Source: Desulfobacteraceae bacterium (GTDB taxonomy: Bacteria; Desulfobacterota; Desulfobacteria; Desulfobacterales; Desulfobacteraceae). From it: a stretch of DNA of 12,566 nt. A program made the position numbers and the translations under genes. Positions within the stretch are counted from its first letter, which is position 1; each line of letters opens with the position of its first letter. Positions 1 to 6,253 of the stretch are shown in pieces. The stretch covers positions 1-12,566 of the forward strand of contig PIVQ01000140.1 in NCBI GenBank assembly GCA_003354055.1, written 5' to 3'. Under the pieces are notes generated by a model. That model was not told the origin of the DNA. It did no database searches and saw nothing but the letters and a program-made list of their open reading frames with translations.

Positions 1-2
1 AA

Positions 3-308
3 AAATGGCTTCTTGGAAAGCAATATCGACTTGAACTGTCATTCTTCGGTATTATCCCACTTGGTGAACATTTCATAAAAGTAGTTAAAATCAATCATAA
101 GAAAAAAGTGATTGTTTCCAATGAGCATAGCAAGCTGGTAAAGGTGTGGAATCACATCATTACGATCGTGCCGATTGATAAACAACAAATTTTGTATACA
201 GATGAAATTGAAATCCGAGCGGGACTGCTGACCGGATCAATTTGGCTATTTGCTCATATGTTTTACAGGCATCGGCAAAGAAAATGGAAGAAGTTACTCT
301 ACAGATAA
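3..308 (+). CDS. C-terminal part of a probable SRPBCC-like (START/Bet v1-fold) protein, 5' truncated by window edge
   Basis: The reading frame is open from the first bases of the window to a TAA at 306-308, giving the last 101 residues of a protein that starts upstream. A GTG at 108 lies in frame, but there is no ribosome binding site before it and the coding character extends further 5', so it is not taken as the start. Visible segments include an alternation of aromatic and charged residues, 'KVWNHIITI', 'LYTDEIEI', 'GLLTGSIWLFA' and a very basic end, 'YRHRQRKWKKLLYR'. From memory, this combination of a 'K-WNH' strand, a 'YTDE-EI-AG' strand and a terminal helix ending in YRHRQ-RW occurs in uncharacterised SRPBCC/polyketide-cyclase-like proteins of about 150 residues. 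No ligand or reaction can be assigned. The family call is tentative; that it is a real coding region is more secure. Confidence 0.5.
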   Translation, partial: KWLLGKQYRLELSFFGIIPLGEHFIKVVKINHKKKVIVSNEHSKLVKVWNHIITIVPIDKQQILYTDEIEIRAGLLTGSIWLFAHMFYRHRQRKWKKLLYR

Positions 309-699
309 CCTCCAAAAAGTTTCCTAACCTGGTAGTATCGCATTCCAATAAGCACATTCATTTCAAATTCAGGCAAGCTTAACAGGCAGCATGATACTGG
401 CCAACCACGAGGGTTCAGGCATTGGGCGGGAAGGATGCGTGCGGCGTGCGGGCTGTTGGCGTCATGGACAGACAGACGGCAGCCCGCCCGCTTCCCTGCC
501 GGTCACGACGACCGGCAAGGATTTAGCTAAGCGTGCTTGCCGCCCAATGCCTACTCGCAATTAGCATCCATAGTATCCTCACTCAGGTCAGGTCAAATCA
601 GATTATTGTTCGCCATAAGCCGATGCCGACGACTTTCAATTGTCCGGAAAACCTGTTAGAAACCAGACATGAACCTGACCAAGCAAAAAGGAGTTGGCC
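309..699. other. 391-bp intergenic gap with structured GC-rich element
   Basis: No convincing gene is present on either strand. The central part (417-552) is GC-rich and highly self-complementary and is listed separately. The 3' part (553-685) is more AT-rich and must hold the promoter of the purine nucleoside phosphorylase gene, but no confident -35/-10 pair stands out. A 7-bp inverted pair, GGTCAGG (586-592) and CCTGACC (674-680), lies across that leader and could be an operator or chance. The ribosome binding site AAGGAG is at 688-693. Confidence 0.5.
417..552. repeat. Palindromic GC-rich element: 13-bp terminal inverted repeat enclosing two hairpins
   Basis: AGGCATTGGGCGG at 417-429 is the exact reverse complement of CCGCCCAATGCCT at 540-552, with 110 bp between them. 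Inside are two further perfect stems: GCGGGCTG (448-455) with CAGCCCGC (480-487), and TGCCGGTC (497-504) with GACCGGCA (510-517) around the loop ACGAC. The second stem can be extended past one mismatch by CC/GG (494-495 with 519-520). Overall it folds as a closing stem carrying two arms, is much more GC-rich than its flanks, and encodes nothing obvious. It could be a miniature non-autonomous element (MITE or REP-like), a structured RNA, or a recombination site. No clear target-site duplication is seen at its borders. Confidence 0.65.
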
Positions 700-1527
700 A
701 TGACATCATTTAGGCAGCGTGTTGTTGAATGTGCTGATTTTTTAAAGACACAAATCTCAGACCAACCTGACATCGGATTTCTCACCGGAACAGGGCTGTC
801 GGAAACCCTCACCGACCTTGAGGAAATCCAGCGGTTTGATTACCGGGATCTGCCAAATTTTCCTAAGGCGACGGTGGCCAGTCACAAAGGCTGTCTGGTT
901 TTCGGCAGAATCGGGGACAAAAAAATGCTGGTTTTTCAGGGGCGGTTTCATCTTTACGAAGGTTATAGCCCTGCGGAGGTCACCTTTCCGGTCCGTCTGC
1001 TTCAGGAGTTGAAGGTGCCTGTCCTCATTCTTTCCAATGCAGCCGGCGGCATCAATCTGAATTTTTCTTCCGGCGATATCATGGTCATTAAAGATCATAT
1101 CAACCTGACAGGGAATAATCCGTTGATCGGACCGGAGGAAGAGGCCTGGGGCATACGGTTTCCTGATATGACCCGGGTATACGATCCGCAATTGAATACA
1201 CTTGCCGCAGCATCGGCACAAGCCGAAGGCATTGACGTAAGGCAGGGGGTTTATGCAGGCCTGCAGGGGCCAAGCCTGGAAACCCCGGCAGAGACAAGAT
1301 ATTTAAAGGTTATCGGAGGGGACGCCGTGGGGTTTTCAACCATTATGGAAGCCATTGCCGGGGTTCAGGCCGGGATGAGAATCCTGGGGTTGTCATTGAT
1401 TACCAATATCAACGATCCGGATGCACCTGAACCGACCACTCTGGAGGCAGTTGTGGAAACCGCCACCATGGCATCGGCAAAGATGAACCGCCTGTTATCC
1501 TGTTTTATTCGTCAGATTGAGGTATAG
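700..1527 (+). CDS. Purine nucleoside phosphorylase, trimeric (PNP/MTAP) family, divergent active site
   Basis: Predicted cytosolic enzyme of purine salvage: phosphorolysis of a purine nucleoside to free base and (deoxy)ribose-1-phosphate. The ATG at 700 is chosen because AAGGAG lies 6 nt upstream; a TTG at 694 abuts that site and is not credible. The length of 275 residues fits the family. Visible motifs: phosphate loop GTGLS (30-34; usually GSGLG), GRFHLYEGY (81-89), NAAGG (113-117), GDIMVIKDHINL (125-136), GPSLETPAE (190-198) and LITN (233-236). Compared with human PNP, catalytic Glu201 (E194) and base-contacting Asn243 (N236) appear kept. Phe200 is replaced by Leu, Met219 by Phe (F212, in FSTIME instead of MSTVPE), and the His257 region (HEEV) reads LEAV. 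Substrate preference is therefore open; inosine, guanosine, xanthosine or methylthio-nucleosides are all possible. The gene stands alone and ends in a likely terminator. Confidence 0.88.
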   Translation: MTSFRQRVVECADFLKTQISDQPDIGFLTGTGLSETLTDLEEIQRFDYRDLPNFPKATVASHKGCLVFGRIGDKKMLVFQGRFHLYEGYSPAEVTFPVRLLQELKVPVLILSNAAGGINLNFSSGDIMVIKDHINLTGNNPLIGPEEEAWGIRFPDMTRVYDPQLNTLAAASAQAEGIDVRQGVYAGLQGPSLETPAETRYLKVIGGDAVGFSTIMEAIAGVQAGMRILGLSLITNINDPDAPEPTTLEAVVETATMASAKMNRLLSCFIRQIEV

Positions 1528-1554
1528 AGGAGCCCTTTTGGCCGTCCTGTTTTT
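1528..1554 (+). terminator. Probable intrinsic terminator of the purine nucleoside phosphorylase gene
   Basis: Starting at the end of the stop codon, AGGA (1528-1531) pairs with TCCT (1545-1548) and GCC (1532-1534) with GGC (1540-1542). The loop is CTTTT, a CG bulge sits in the 3' arm, and GTTTTT follows. It lies between two converging genes. The stem is short and bulged, so confidence is moderate. Confidence 0.5.
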
Positions 1555-1582
1555 GTGGTGAATTCAATGTTCGGTTTGGCAT

Positions 1583-3892
1583 TCAGGAAGTCACCTGCTC
1601 ACTGACCGACTGATCCAGCGTCTTCCGGATCAGACTGGACAATTGCGTGATTTCCACAGGCTTGCTCATGAAACCTACGATACATTGGGCGGCTTCCTGT
1701 TTGGTGTCAATGTGATCTCCCAGGCCCGTGCAGAGCAATATGGGCTGGTCAGGATCAACGGCACAGATTTCACGGGCCAGTTCAAACCCGTCCATATCCG
1801 GCATGGTATAGTCGGTAATGACCAGGTCAAACTCCTGAGGACCGGCAGCATAAGCTTCCAGTGCATCTGTACTGCAGGTAAAGCAGGCCACGGTATATCC
1901 CAGTCGTTCCAGAATCCGGGTAAGCATAAAGGCCACCTTTGAGTCGTCATCCACCAGAAGAATGGATTCGGTTCCTTCGACAATCACCAATTCATCTTCC
2001 TGCCCCTCATATGCTTGTCCGTGTTTTCTACATACCGGGAAATAGACGTTAAAACAGGTGCCCTCTCCCTTTGTACTGAAGACCCGGATATCCCCCCCGT
2101 GGCCCTTTACGATCCCGTGTACCACAGACAGCCCAATGCCAGATCCTTTACCGTCTTCCTTTGTAGTAAAATAAGGTTCAAAAATCTTGGGCAGAACGGT
2201 CTCGTCAATCCCGTCTCCGGTGTCGGAGATGGACAGACGAACATATGCCCCGGGCGCTATGCCTTCAGTATCCAGATCTCCCGGATAAATGTGCTGCCTT
2301 GCCATGGAGATCTCAAGGGAACCGCCTGTTTCCATGGCGTGGAAACTATTGGTTACCAGATTCATGACTACCTGGTGAAGCTGAATAGGGTCGGCCATGA
2401 TATAGCCGCAGTCCCGGTTGATCACGGTATTGATTTTAATGGTGGCCGGCAAAAAAGAACGGACCAGGACCATGGATTCTTCAACTGCATCCCCGGCCTT
2501 GATCAGCATGAACTGATGCTCTTTCTGGCGGCTGAAGGTGAGAATCTGGTTGACCAGATCCTTGGCATGTCTGGTACAGTCCAGAATTACCTGGATGCGT
2601 TCCCTTTCCTGTTCATCCCGGTCTTCGTCCATGAGCAGCATCTGGGCATAGCCGGATACAGGGGAGAGTACATTGTTGAAATCATGGGCAATGCCCCGGG
2701 CCAGGGTGCCGATGGCCTCCATTTTCTGGGCATGGAATAGTTGTTTTTCCAGGGTTTTCCGCTTTGAAATATCCAGAGCCATGGCCCGCATTTCCCGTAT
2801 CCTGCCGTCCTTGCCCCTTATAGCATCAATGGACAGACTGACCCAGAGGGTGTCCCCGGCTTTCCGGGTCATGCGCAACTCCTGATCTTTGACCGGTCCC
2901 CCGTTTATCAGGGTATCCCAGATGCCTTTGATTTTTTCCCCCGTCTCTTTATGCTCCCCGAATAAGTGATAGGCGGTTTTTCCTGTCAATTCTTTTCTGG
3001 AGAACCCGGATAAGTGCTCTGCCTGACGGTTGCATTGCAACACCACCCCTTCTGCATCCATGGAAAAATATGCATTGGGGGCATTCTCATAAAGATCCCG
3101 AAATTTTCTTTCATTGTCTGCCAGATCTGCATAGGCTTTTCGCAGATGCTCTTCCTTGCGCCAGAGCAAATCTGCACCTTTCCGTCCCTTAAGCTTTCCC
3201 AGGTAGGCCAGAGAAGAGGTTTCCACAAGACGGATCAGCATATCCAGGCGCTGCCGCAAATCGTCTTCACGGACAAAGATATCCTCTTGCAGTTCAAGTA
3301 AGGCCTCGTCAGCGGTATTAATGACCATGATCCCGTAATCCGGGAGAATAATGTAAATGGAATTACTGGATTTAAAATGCTTGACGATGCGGGTATCTAC
3401 CTTGATGTGGGTTTTGGGTTTGGATATCCGCGTTCCGTTATAGATGAAAAAAGGTATATGATGATATCCGCCCAGGTCTTCTCCATCCCGTAGGAACCGG
3501 TCCGTCCCCGGGCAAATGACCACATTAATCCCTTTTTTGTAATAATCTGCACAATTTCGAAGCACATAGGCAATAATGCCGTGATTTTCCTGCTCCTGGC
3601 CGTCTGCCTCTGTTTTATAAAAAAATACGGGACTCAGTTTTCTTGCGGTCACAATATAGGTACCGACGAATCTGAGTATCAGGCCGGCCAGGCCGCGGCC
3701 GTCAAACCGGTCCATGACCCCCCTGTCCCAGGTGGAAGAGGGCAAAAACCGCATTTGACTTTCATTTGTACCGTATAAAAGTCCGGAATGCTTAGCCCCC
3801 AGAAGATCCAGGGATATGGCCAATATCCGTTTTAAAGGATTTTTCCCCTTAAAAAAATCACTTTCAATACTTCGGTAATTTAAAGATTTCAT
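1583..3892 (-). CDS. Soluble hybrid sensor histidine kinase (N-terminal sensor region, PAS, HisKA, HATPase, receiver)
   Basis: A 769-residue protein predicted to sense a signal, autophosphorylate on His and pass phosphate to its own C-terminal receiver. Domains in order: an unrecognised, possibly GAF-like region (about 15-245); a linking helix (about 243-265); a PAS domain (about 262-380) ending in the usual 'DISKRK' joint; HisKA with ARGIAHDFNN, His403; and HATPase_c with N-box HQVVMNLVTNS (506-516), G1 DTGDGI (557-562), F-box FEPYFTTK (571-578) and G2 GKGSGIGLS (581-589). The receiver (about 642-765) has acidic pocket DDD (648-650), phospho-acceptor Asp694 in ITDYTMP, Thr722 and Lys744 in SKP. 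No signal peptide or membrane segment is visible, so it is probably cytoplasmic. The HDFNN H-box is typical of desulfobacterial and myxobacterial hybrid kinases. No DNA-binding output domain or partner regulator lies next to it, so its downstream target is unknown. Confidence 0.92.
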   Translation of the reverse strand: MKSLNYRSIESDFFKGKNPLKRILAISLDLLGAKHSGLLYGTNESQMRFLPSSTWDRGVMDRFDGRGLAGLILRFVGTYIVTARKLSPVFFYKTEADGQEQENHGIIAYVLRNCADYYKKGINVVICPGTDRFLRDGEDLGGYHHIPFFIYNGTRISKPKTHIKVDTRIVKHFKSSNSIYIILPDYGIMVINTADEALLELQEDIFVREDDLRQRLDMLIRLVETSSLAYLGKLKGRKGADLLWRKEEHLRKAYADLADNERKFRDLYENAPNAYFSMDAEGVVLQCNRQAEHLSGFSRKELTGKTAYHLFGEHKETGEKIKGIWDTLINGGPVKDQELRMTRKAGDTLWVSLSIDAIRGKDGRIREMRAMALDISKRKTLEKQLFHAQKMEAIGTLARGIAHDFNNVLSPVSGYAQMLLMDEDRDEQERERIQVILDCTRHAKDLVNQILTFSRQKEHQFMLIKAGDAVEESMVLVRSFLPATIKINTVINRDCGYIMADPIQLHQVVMNLVTNSFHAMETGGSLEISMARQHIYPGDLDTEGIAPGAYVRLSISDTGDGIDETVLPKIFEPYFTTKEDGKGSGIGLSVVHGIVKGHGGDIRVFSTKGEGTCFNVYFPVCRKHGQAYEGQEDELVIVEGTESILLVDDDSKVAFMLTRILERLGYTVACFTCSTDALEAYAAGPQEFDLVITDYTMPDMDGFELAREICAVDPDQPILLCTGLGDHIDTKQEAAQCIVGFMSKPVEITQLSSLIRKTLDQSVSEQVTS

Positions 3893-3946
3893 GAACCTGG
3901 CCTTTTTTTATGACAATAGACAGAGCCCAAACGATAATTATTAGCC

Positions 3947-3975
3947 ATAAAATCACAGTCCCGGGGCGGGGTCAA
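3947..3975 (-). promoter_or_regulatory. Putative sigma70-type promoter of the hybrid histidine kinase gene
   Basis: Read on the minus strand, TTGACC (3970-3975) and TTTTAT (3947-3952) are separated by 17 bp. The -10 lies about 55 bp upstream of the kinase ATG. The ribosome binding site before that ATG is weak (an AGG about 5 nt upstream). This is a consensus match by eye only. Confidence 0.35.
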
Positions 3976-4021
3976 GCTTAAAACCCCCTTATAAAAAGAC
4001 AAGCTATCCTCAAATACCATC

Positions 4022-4050
4022 TTGAAAAATAACAGCGTATGCTTTATCAA
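4022..4050 (+). promoter_or_regulatory. Putative promoter of the DHH phosphoesterase gene
   Basis: TTGAAA (4022-4027), a 17-bp spacer and TATCAA (4045-4050) lie about 85 bp before the ATG at 4134. It points away from the putative kinase promoter, giving a divergent arrangement within a 241-bp gap. The -10 match is only 4 of 6. Confidence 0.3.
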
Positions 4051-4133
4051 TACAGTACAGGTAAAAAAAATCATAAGACAGGCTTTGGAATACTCGCTGG
4101 GAAACCCGCCATTATAAAAGAAGAGGACAATCA

Positions 4134-5030
4134 ATGAGAATAGTCACCAGACCGGACTTCGACGGTATTGTCTGTGCCGTTCTCCTGCTTGAGGCAGAAG
4201 ACGACACCATGGATATTTTCTGGGTAGAACCCAATCAAATCCAATCCGGAACAATAGATATACAACCGGGAGATATTATTGCCAACCTGCCACCCCATTC
4301 CAATGCCCATCTCTGGTTTGATCATCATGTCTCCAACACACCTGCCAATCCTCTGCCGGGCGCTTTTTATATTGCCGATTCAGCTGCAGGCGTGATCTAT
4401 GACTACTATAAATCCCGAAAAAAACTGGACAATCGGTTTGACGAATTGATCCTGCACACGGATATGATTGATGCTGCAGAACTGAACAAGGAACAGGTTC
4501 TGCGCCCGGAAGATTATCCCTATATCATCCTGTCCATGACCATTCAAAATAATGATTTTCAAGATATTGCCTATTGGAACCGACTGGTGGACATGCTTGG
4601 GCATTTGCCCGTTGAGAAGATTCTGGAAGACCCGGAGGTGGATAAACGATGTCGGGAAGTGGTCCGCGAAAACCAAGAATTCGGCCAATACCTGATTGAT
4701 CACACCACCGTCTCAGACAGGATATCCGTTACGGATTTCAGATCCCTGGAACGCGTTCCTTCGGGCAACCGGTTTCTTACCTATTCCCTGTTTCCGGATA
4801 CCATGGCCAGTGTGAAGATTCGCTATGCCTCACCTGAAAAAAAGCAGGTATTACTCAGTGTTGGGCGAAGCATTTTCAGTATCCACTCTAAAGTCAACAT
4901 CGGACAGCTTTTATCCGAATATGGAGGCGGCGGTCATGCCGGTGCCGGCGGATGCACCCTGGCTGCAGAAGGCGCTCAGAAAAAAATAGATGAGATCTTA
5001 AAAATTCTCATGAAAAATGACGTTAGCTAA
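4134..5030 (+). CDS. DHH/DHHA1 family phosphoesterase (exopolyphosphatase / NrnA-like)
   Basis: A 298-residue cytosolic metal-dependent phosphoesterase. DHH/DHHA1 proteins hydrolyse short RNA oligonucleotides, linear or cyclic dinucleotides, pAp or polyphosphate; which of these applies cannot be read from sequence. The N-terminal DHH domain shows the metal ligands D8 and D10 in RPDFDG, the signature DHH at 63-65 (FDHHVSN) and a further Asp in TDMIDAA (109-115). The C-terminal DHHA1 domain carries the substrate-binding GGGGHAGAGGC (264-274). A good ribosome binding site, AAGAGGA (4121-4127), lies 6 nt before the ATG. Length and motif order fit a complete two-domain protein without CBS or membrane additions. 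Its 3' end runs 33 bp into the convergent solute-binding-protein gene. Confidence 0.85.
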   Translation: MRIVTRPDFDGIVCAVLLLEAEDDTMDIFWVEPNQIQSGTIDIQPGDIIANLPPHSNAHLWFDHHVSNTPANPLPGAFYIADSAAGVIYDYYKSRKKLDNRFDELILHTDMIDAAELNKEQVLRPEDYPYIILSMTIQNNDFQDIAYWNRLVDMLGHLPVEKILEDPEVDKRCREVVRENQEFGQYLIDHTTVSDRISVTDFRSLERVPSGNRFLTYSLFPDTMASVKIRYASPEKKQVLLSVGRSIFSIHSKVNIGQLLSEYGGGGHAGAGGCTLAAEGAQKKIDEILKILMKNDVS

Positions 5031-5813
5031 ATACCTGTCCTGAATCGTCTGGAACAAATCGGACTTCATCACAGTATCCAGATGAATCCGAAACGCTTTA
5101 ACAATATGATCGGGTGTGGCTTTGCTGAAGGCGAAATACCCTCTGGTGCTGGCCACCTTGAACACGGCTTTATAATCGCCTGAATCAAGCCCGTAGGTTT
5201 CCAACAGCCACCTGGCACTGATTTGATCAACACCCCACAGATCAATAGCCTTATTGTTCAACTTCATTAAAATTTCCCTGACAGGATGTTCGCCAAAAGA
5301 ATAGACCAGTTGATCTTTAGGTATCCCGTTGTTGAGCAGCAAAAGCTCAGCAACATCATCTTTGACAACCCCTATCCTGAATCCTGCAAGATCGTCAATA
5401 CCCTCAATGGACAGTTTCTTCTCCTTCAAGGAGATCAGCACATTATTGGCCTGATTTACAGGACCGGCCCATTTAAACAAGGATTCCCGCTCTATTGTCC
5501 GGGTCGTGACAAACAGGCAGGTATTGGGCATATTCTGAACAGCACGATATCCCCTGGCCCATGGCATCAGTTTAATATCCTCACGACCCTGTGCCGCACC
5601 CATCCGTTCCAGAACCGCCACCAGAACATCCACCCATATACCCTTAAGCGCTCCGTTCTCTTCAAAGTTATTCGGGGGATAGTTTTCCGTTATGAATTCA
5701 ATATCATCAATTCCGGTCACATCTGCTGCAAACAGGGGCAGAGAGCCCCACATCAGCAAACAAATTGCCGGAACTATGAAAAACCGTTGTAACTTTAACC
5801 GGAACATCTCCAT
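4998..5813 (-). CDS. Periplasmic solute-binding protein, SBP_bac_3-like
   Basis: A 271-residue exported protein. The first 30 residues form a signal peptide: basic start, hydrophobic core 'FFIVPAICLLMWGSLPLF', then AAD, with cleavage probably after FAA. The mature part has the two-lobed binding-protein pattern: FITENYPPNNF (40-50), GIWVDVL (58-64), 'MPWARGY' and a C-terminal 'LDTVMKSDLFQTI'. Proteins of this kind bind amino acids or related small polar solutes and either feed an ABC importer or act as sensors. No permease or ATPase gene is nearby, so this is an orphan. The ATG at 5813 has AGGGGG 4 nt upstream; a second ATG two codons later would have 10-nt spacing and is equally possible. The last 33 bp overlap the convergent DHH gene. 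It is only distantly related to the pair at 8242-9824. Confidence 0.8.
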   Translation of the reverse strand: MEMFRLKLQRFFIVPAICLLMWGSLPLFAADVTGIDDIEFITENYPPNNFEENGALKGIWVDVLVAVLERMGAAQGREDIKLMPWARGYRAVQNMPNTCLFVTTRTIERESLFKWAGPVNQANNVLISLKEKKLSIEGIDDLAGFRIGVVKDDVAELLLLNNGIPKDQLVYSFGEHPVREILMKLNNKAIDLWGVDQISARWLLETYGLDSGDYKAVFKVASTRGYFAFSKATPDHIVKAFRIHLDTVMKSDLFQTIQDRYLANVIFHENF

Positions 5814-5925
5814 AACGCCCCCTGCATAAGTTTTCCGCCATTCATAAGCCTTGCAGAAGTCCGGCCCATGATTGCCTAAGGATCGGCTCCAAAATCACTT
5901 GATCTTTTGTTTTCAAAACACCCAG

Positions 5926-6022
5926 TTGGGGTCTTTTGTAAAAATACCCGTTTAGGGGATTTTGGAAACAAGTTTCTGCCCTTCAGGGTATTTAGATGTA
6001 CTTAGCGCGCTAACGCGCGGGC
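5926..6022. repeat. Tandem small hairpins plus GC hairpin at the 3' side of the IS91-type element
   Basis: Three short stems follow one another: ACCC/GGGT around AGTTG with CTTTTG after it; then, after ATACCC, CCC/GGG around GTTTA followed by ATTTT; then CCC/GGG around TTCA followed by TATTT. They lie at about 5926-5990. GCGCG (6005-6009) then pairs with CGCGC (6014-6018) around CTAA, directly beyond the stop codon of the 75-residue ORF. Their position downstream of the transposase gene is where IS91-type elements carry their replication origin (oriIS). That assignment is inferred from position and structure only, and the element's boundary cannot be fixed here. Confidence 0.4.
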
Positions 6023-6025
6023 TTT

Positions 6026-6253
6026 TTAATCTCGTGCATATTTCATGGTGTCTTGATTACAACCAGGACACCCCAAGGTTGGCATAAAACCCTCATAATA
6101 TCTGCCTTCAAATTTAGCCATCCCTATTTCAACATCAATAATTGCTTCATTGACATCCATCTCACAACGACAATGAGAACAACGATAGCTGTACTCCTCC
6201 GGAGGGGGACCGAACGGTATGTCTACCCCCTCTATCAACTCTTTCTTGCTCAT
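6026..6253 (-). CDS. Small Cys-rich putative zinc-ribbon protein overlapping the transposase 3' end
   Basis: A 75-residue ORF with two CxxC knuckles, CSHC (25-28, plus C30) and CPGC (62-65), about 34 residues apart. This is the spacing of a zinc ribbon. The rest is acidic and hydrophilic with no membrane segment. The ATG has AGGAAG about 7 nt upstream (GAGGAAGTTAAAA before the ATG). It begins 92 bp before the transposase stop codon, in the +1 frame relative to it, so it is probably translated from the same transcript by coupling or re-initiation. No slippery heptamer is evident at the junction. I do not recognise the family. It may be an accessory protein of the mobile element or an older resident gene. 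The stop codon overlaps the T run beside the GC hairpin at 6005-6018. Confidence 0.6.
   Translation of the reverse strand: MSKKELIEGVDIPFGPPPEEYSYRCSHCRCEMDVNEAIIDVEIGMAKFEGRYYEGFMPTLGCPGCNQDTMKYARD

Noticed and set aside
375..560. Possible integron attC site (a GCTTAAC motif followed by a structured palindrome)
   Set aside because: GCTTAAC would fit the RYYYAAC core, but no matching GTTRRRY core is found on the other side of the palindrome, and no integrase or cassette array is in view.
2015..2740. 241-residue plus-strand ORF
   Set aside because: It lies wholly antisense to the HisKA/HATPase part of the kinase gene, whose motifs are unmistakable; it is a shadow frame.
3889..4134. 81-residue ORF on the minus strand between the kinase and the DHH gene
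   Set aside because: It starts inside the DHH start codon region, has no ribosome binding site and no recognisable features, and covers the likely divergent promoter region.
6001..6027. GCGCG/CGCGC stem followed by CTTTTT as an intrinsic terminator on the plus strand
   Set aside because: No plus-strand gene lies upstream for it to end, and three G separate the stem from the C and T run; a structural role at the element end is more plausible.
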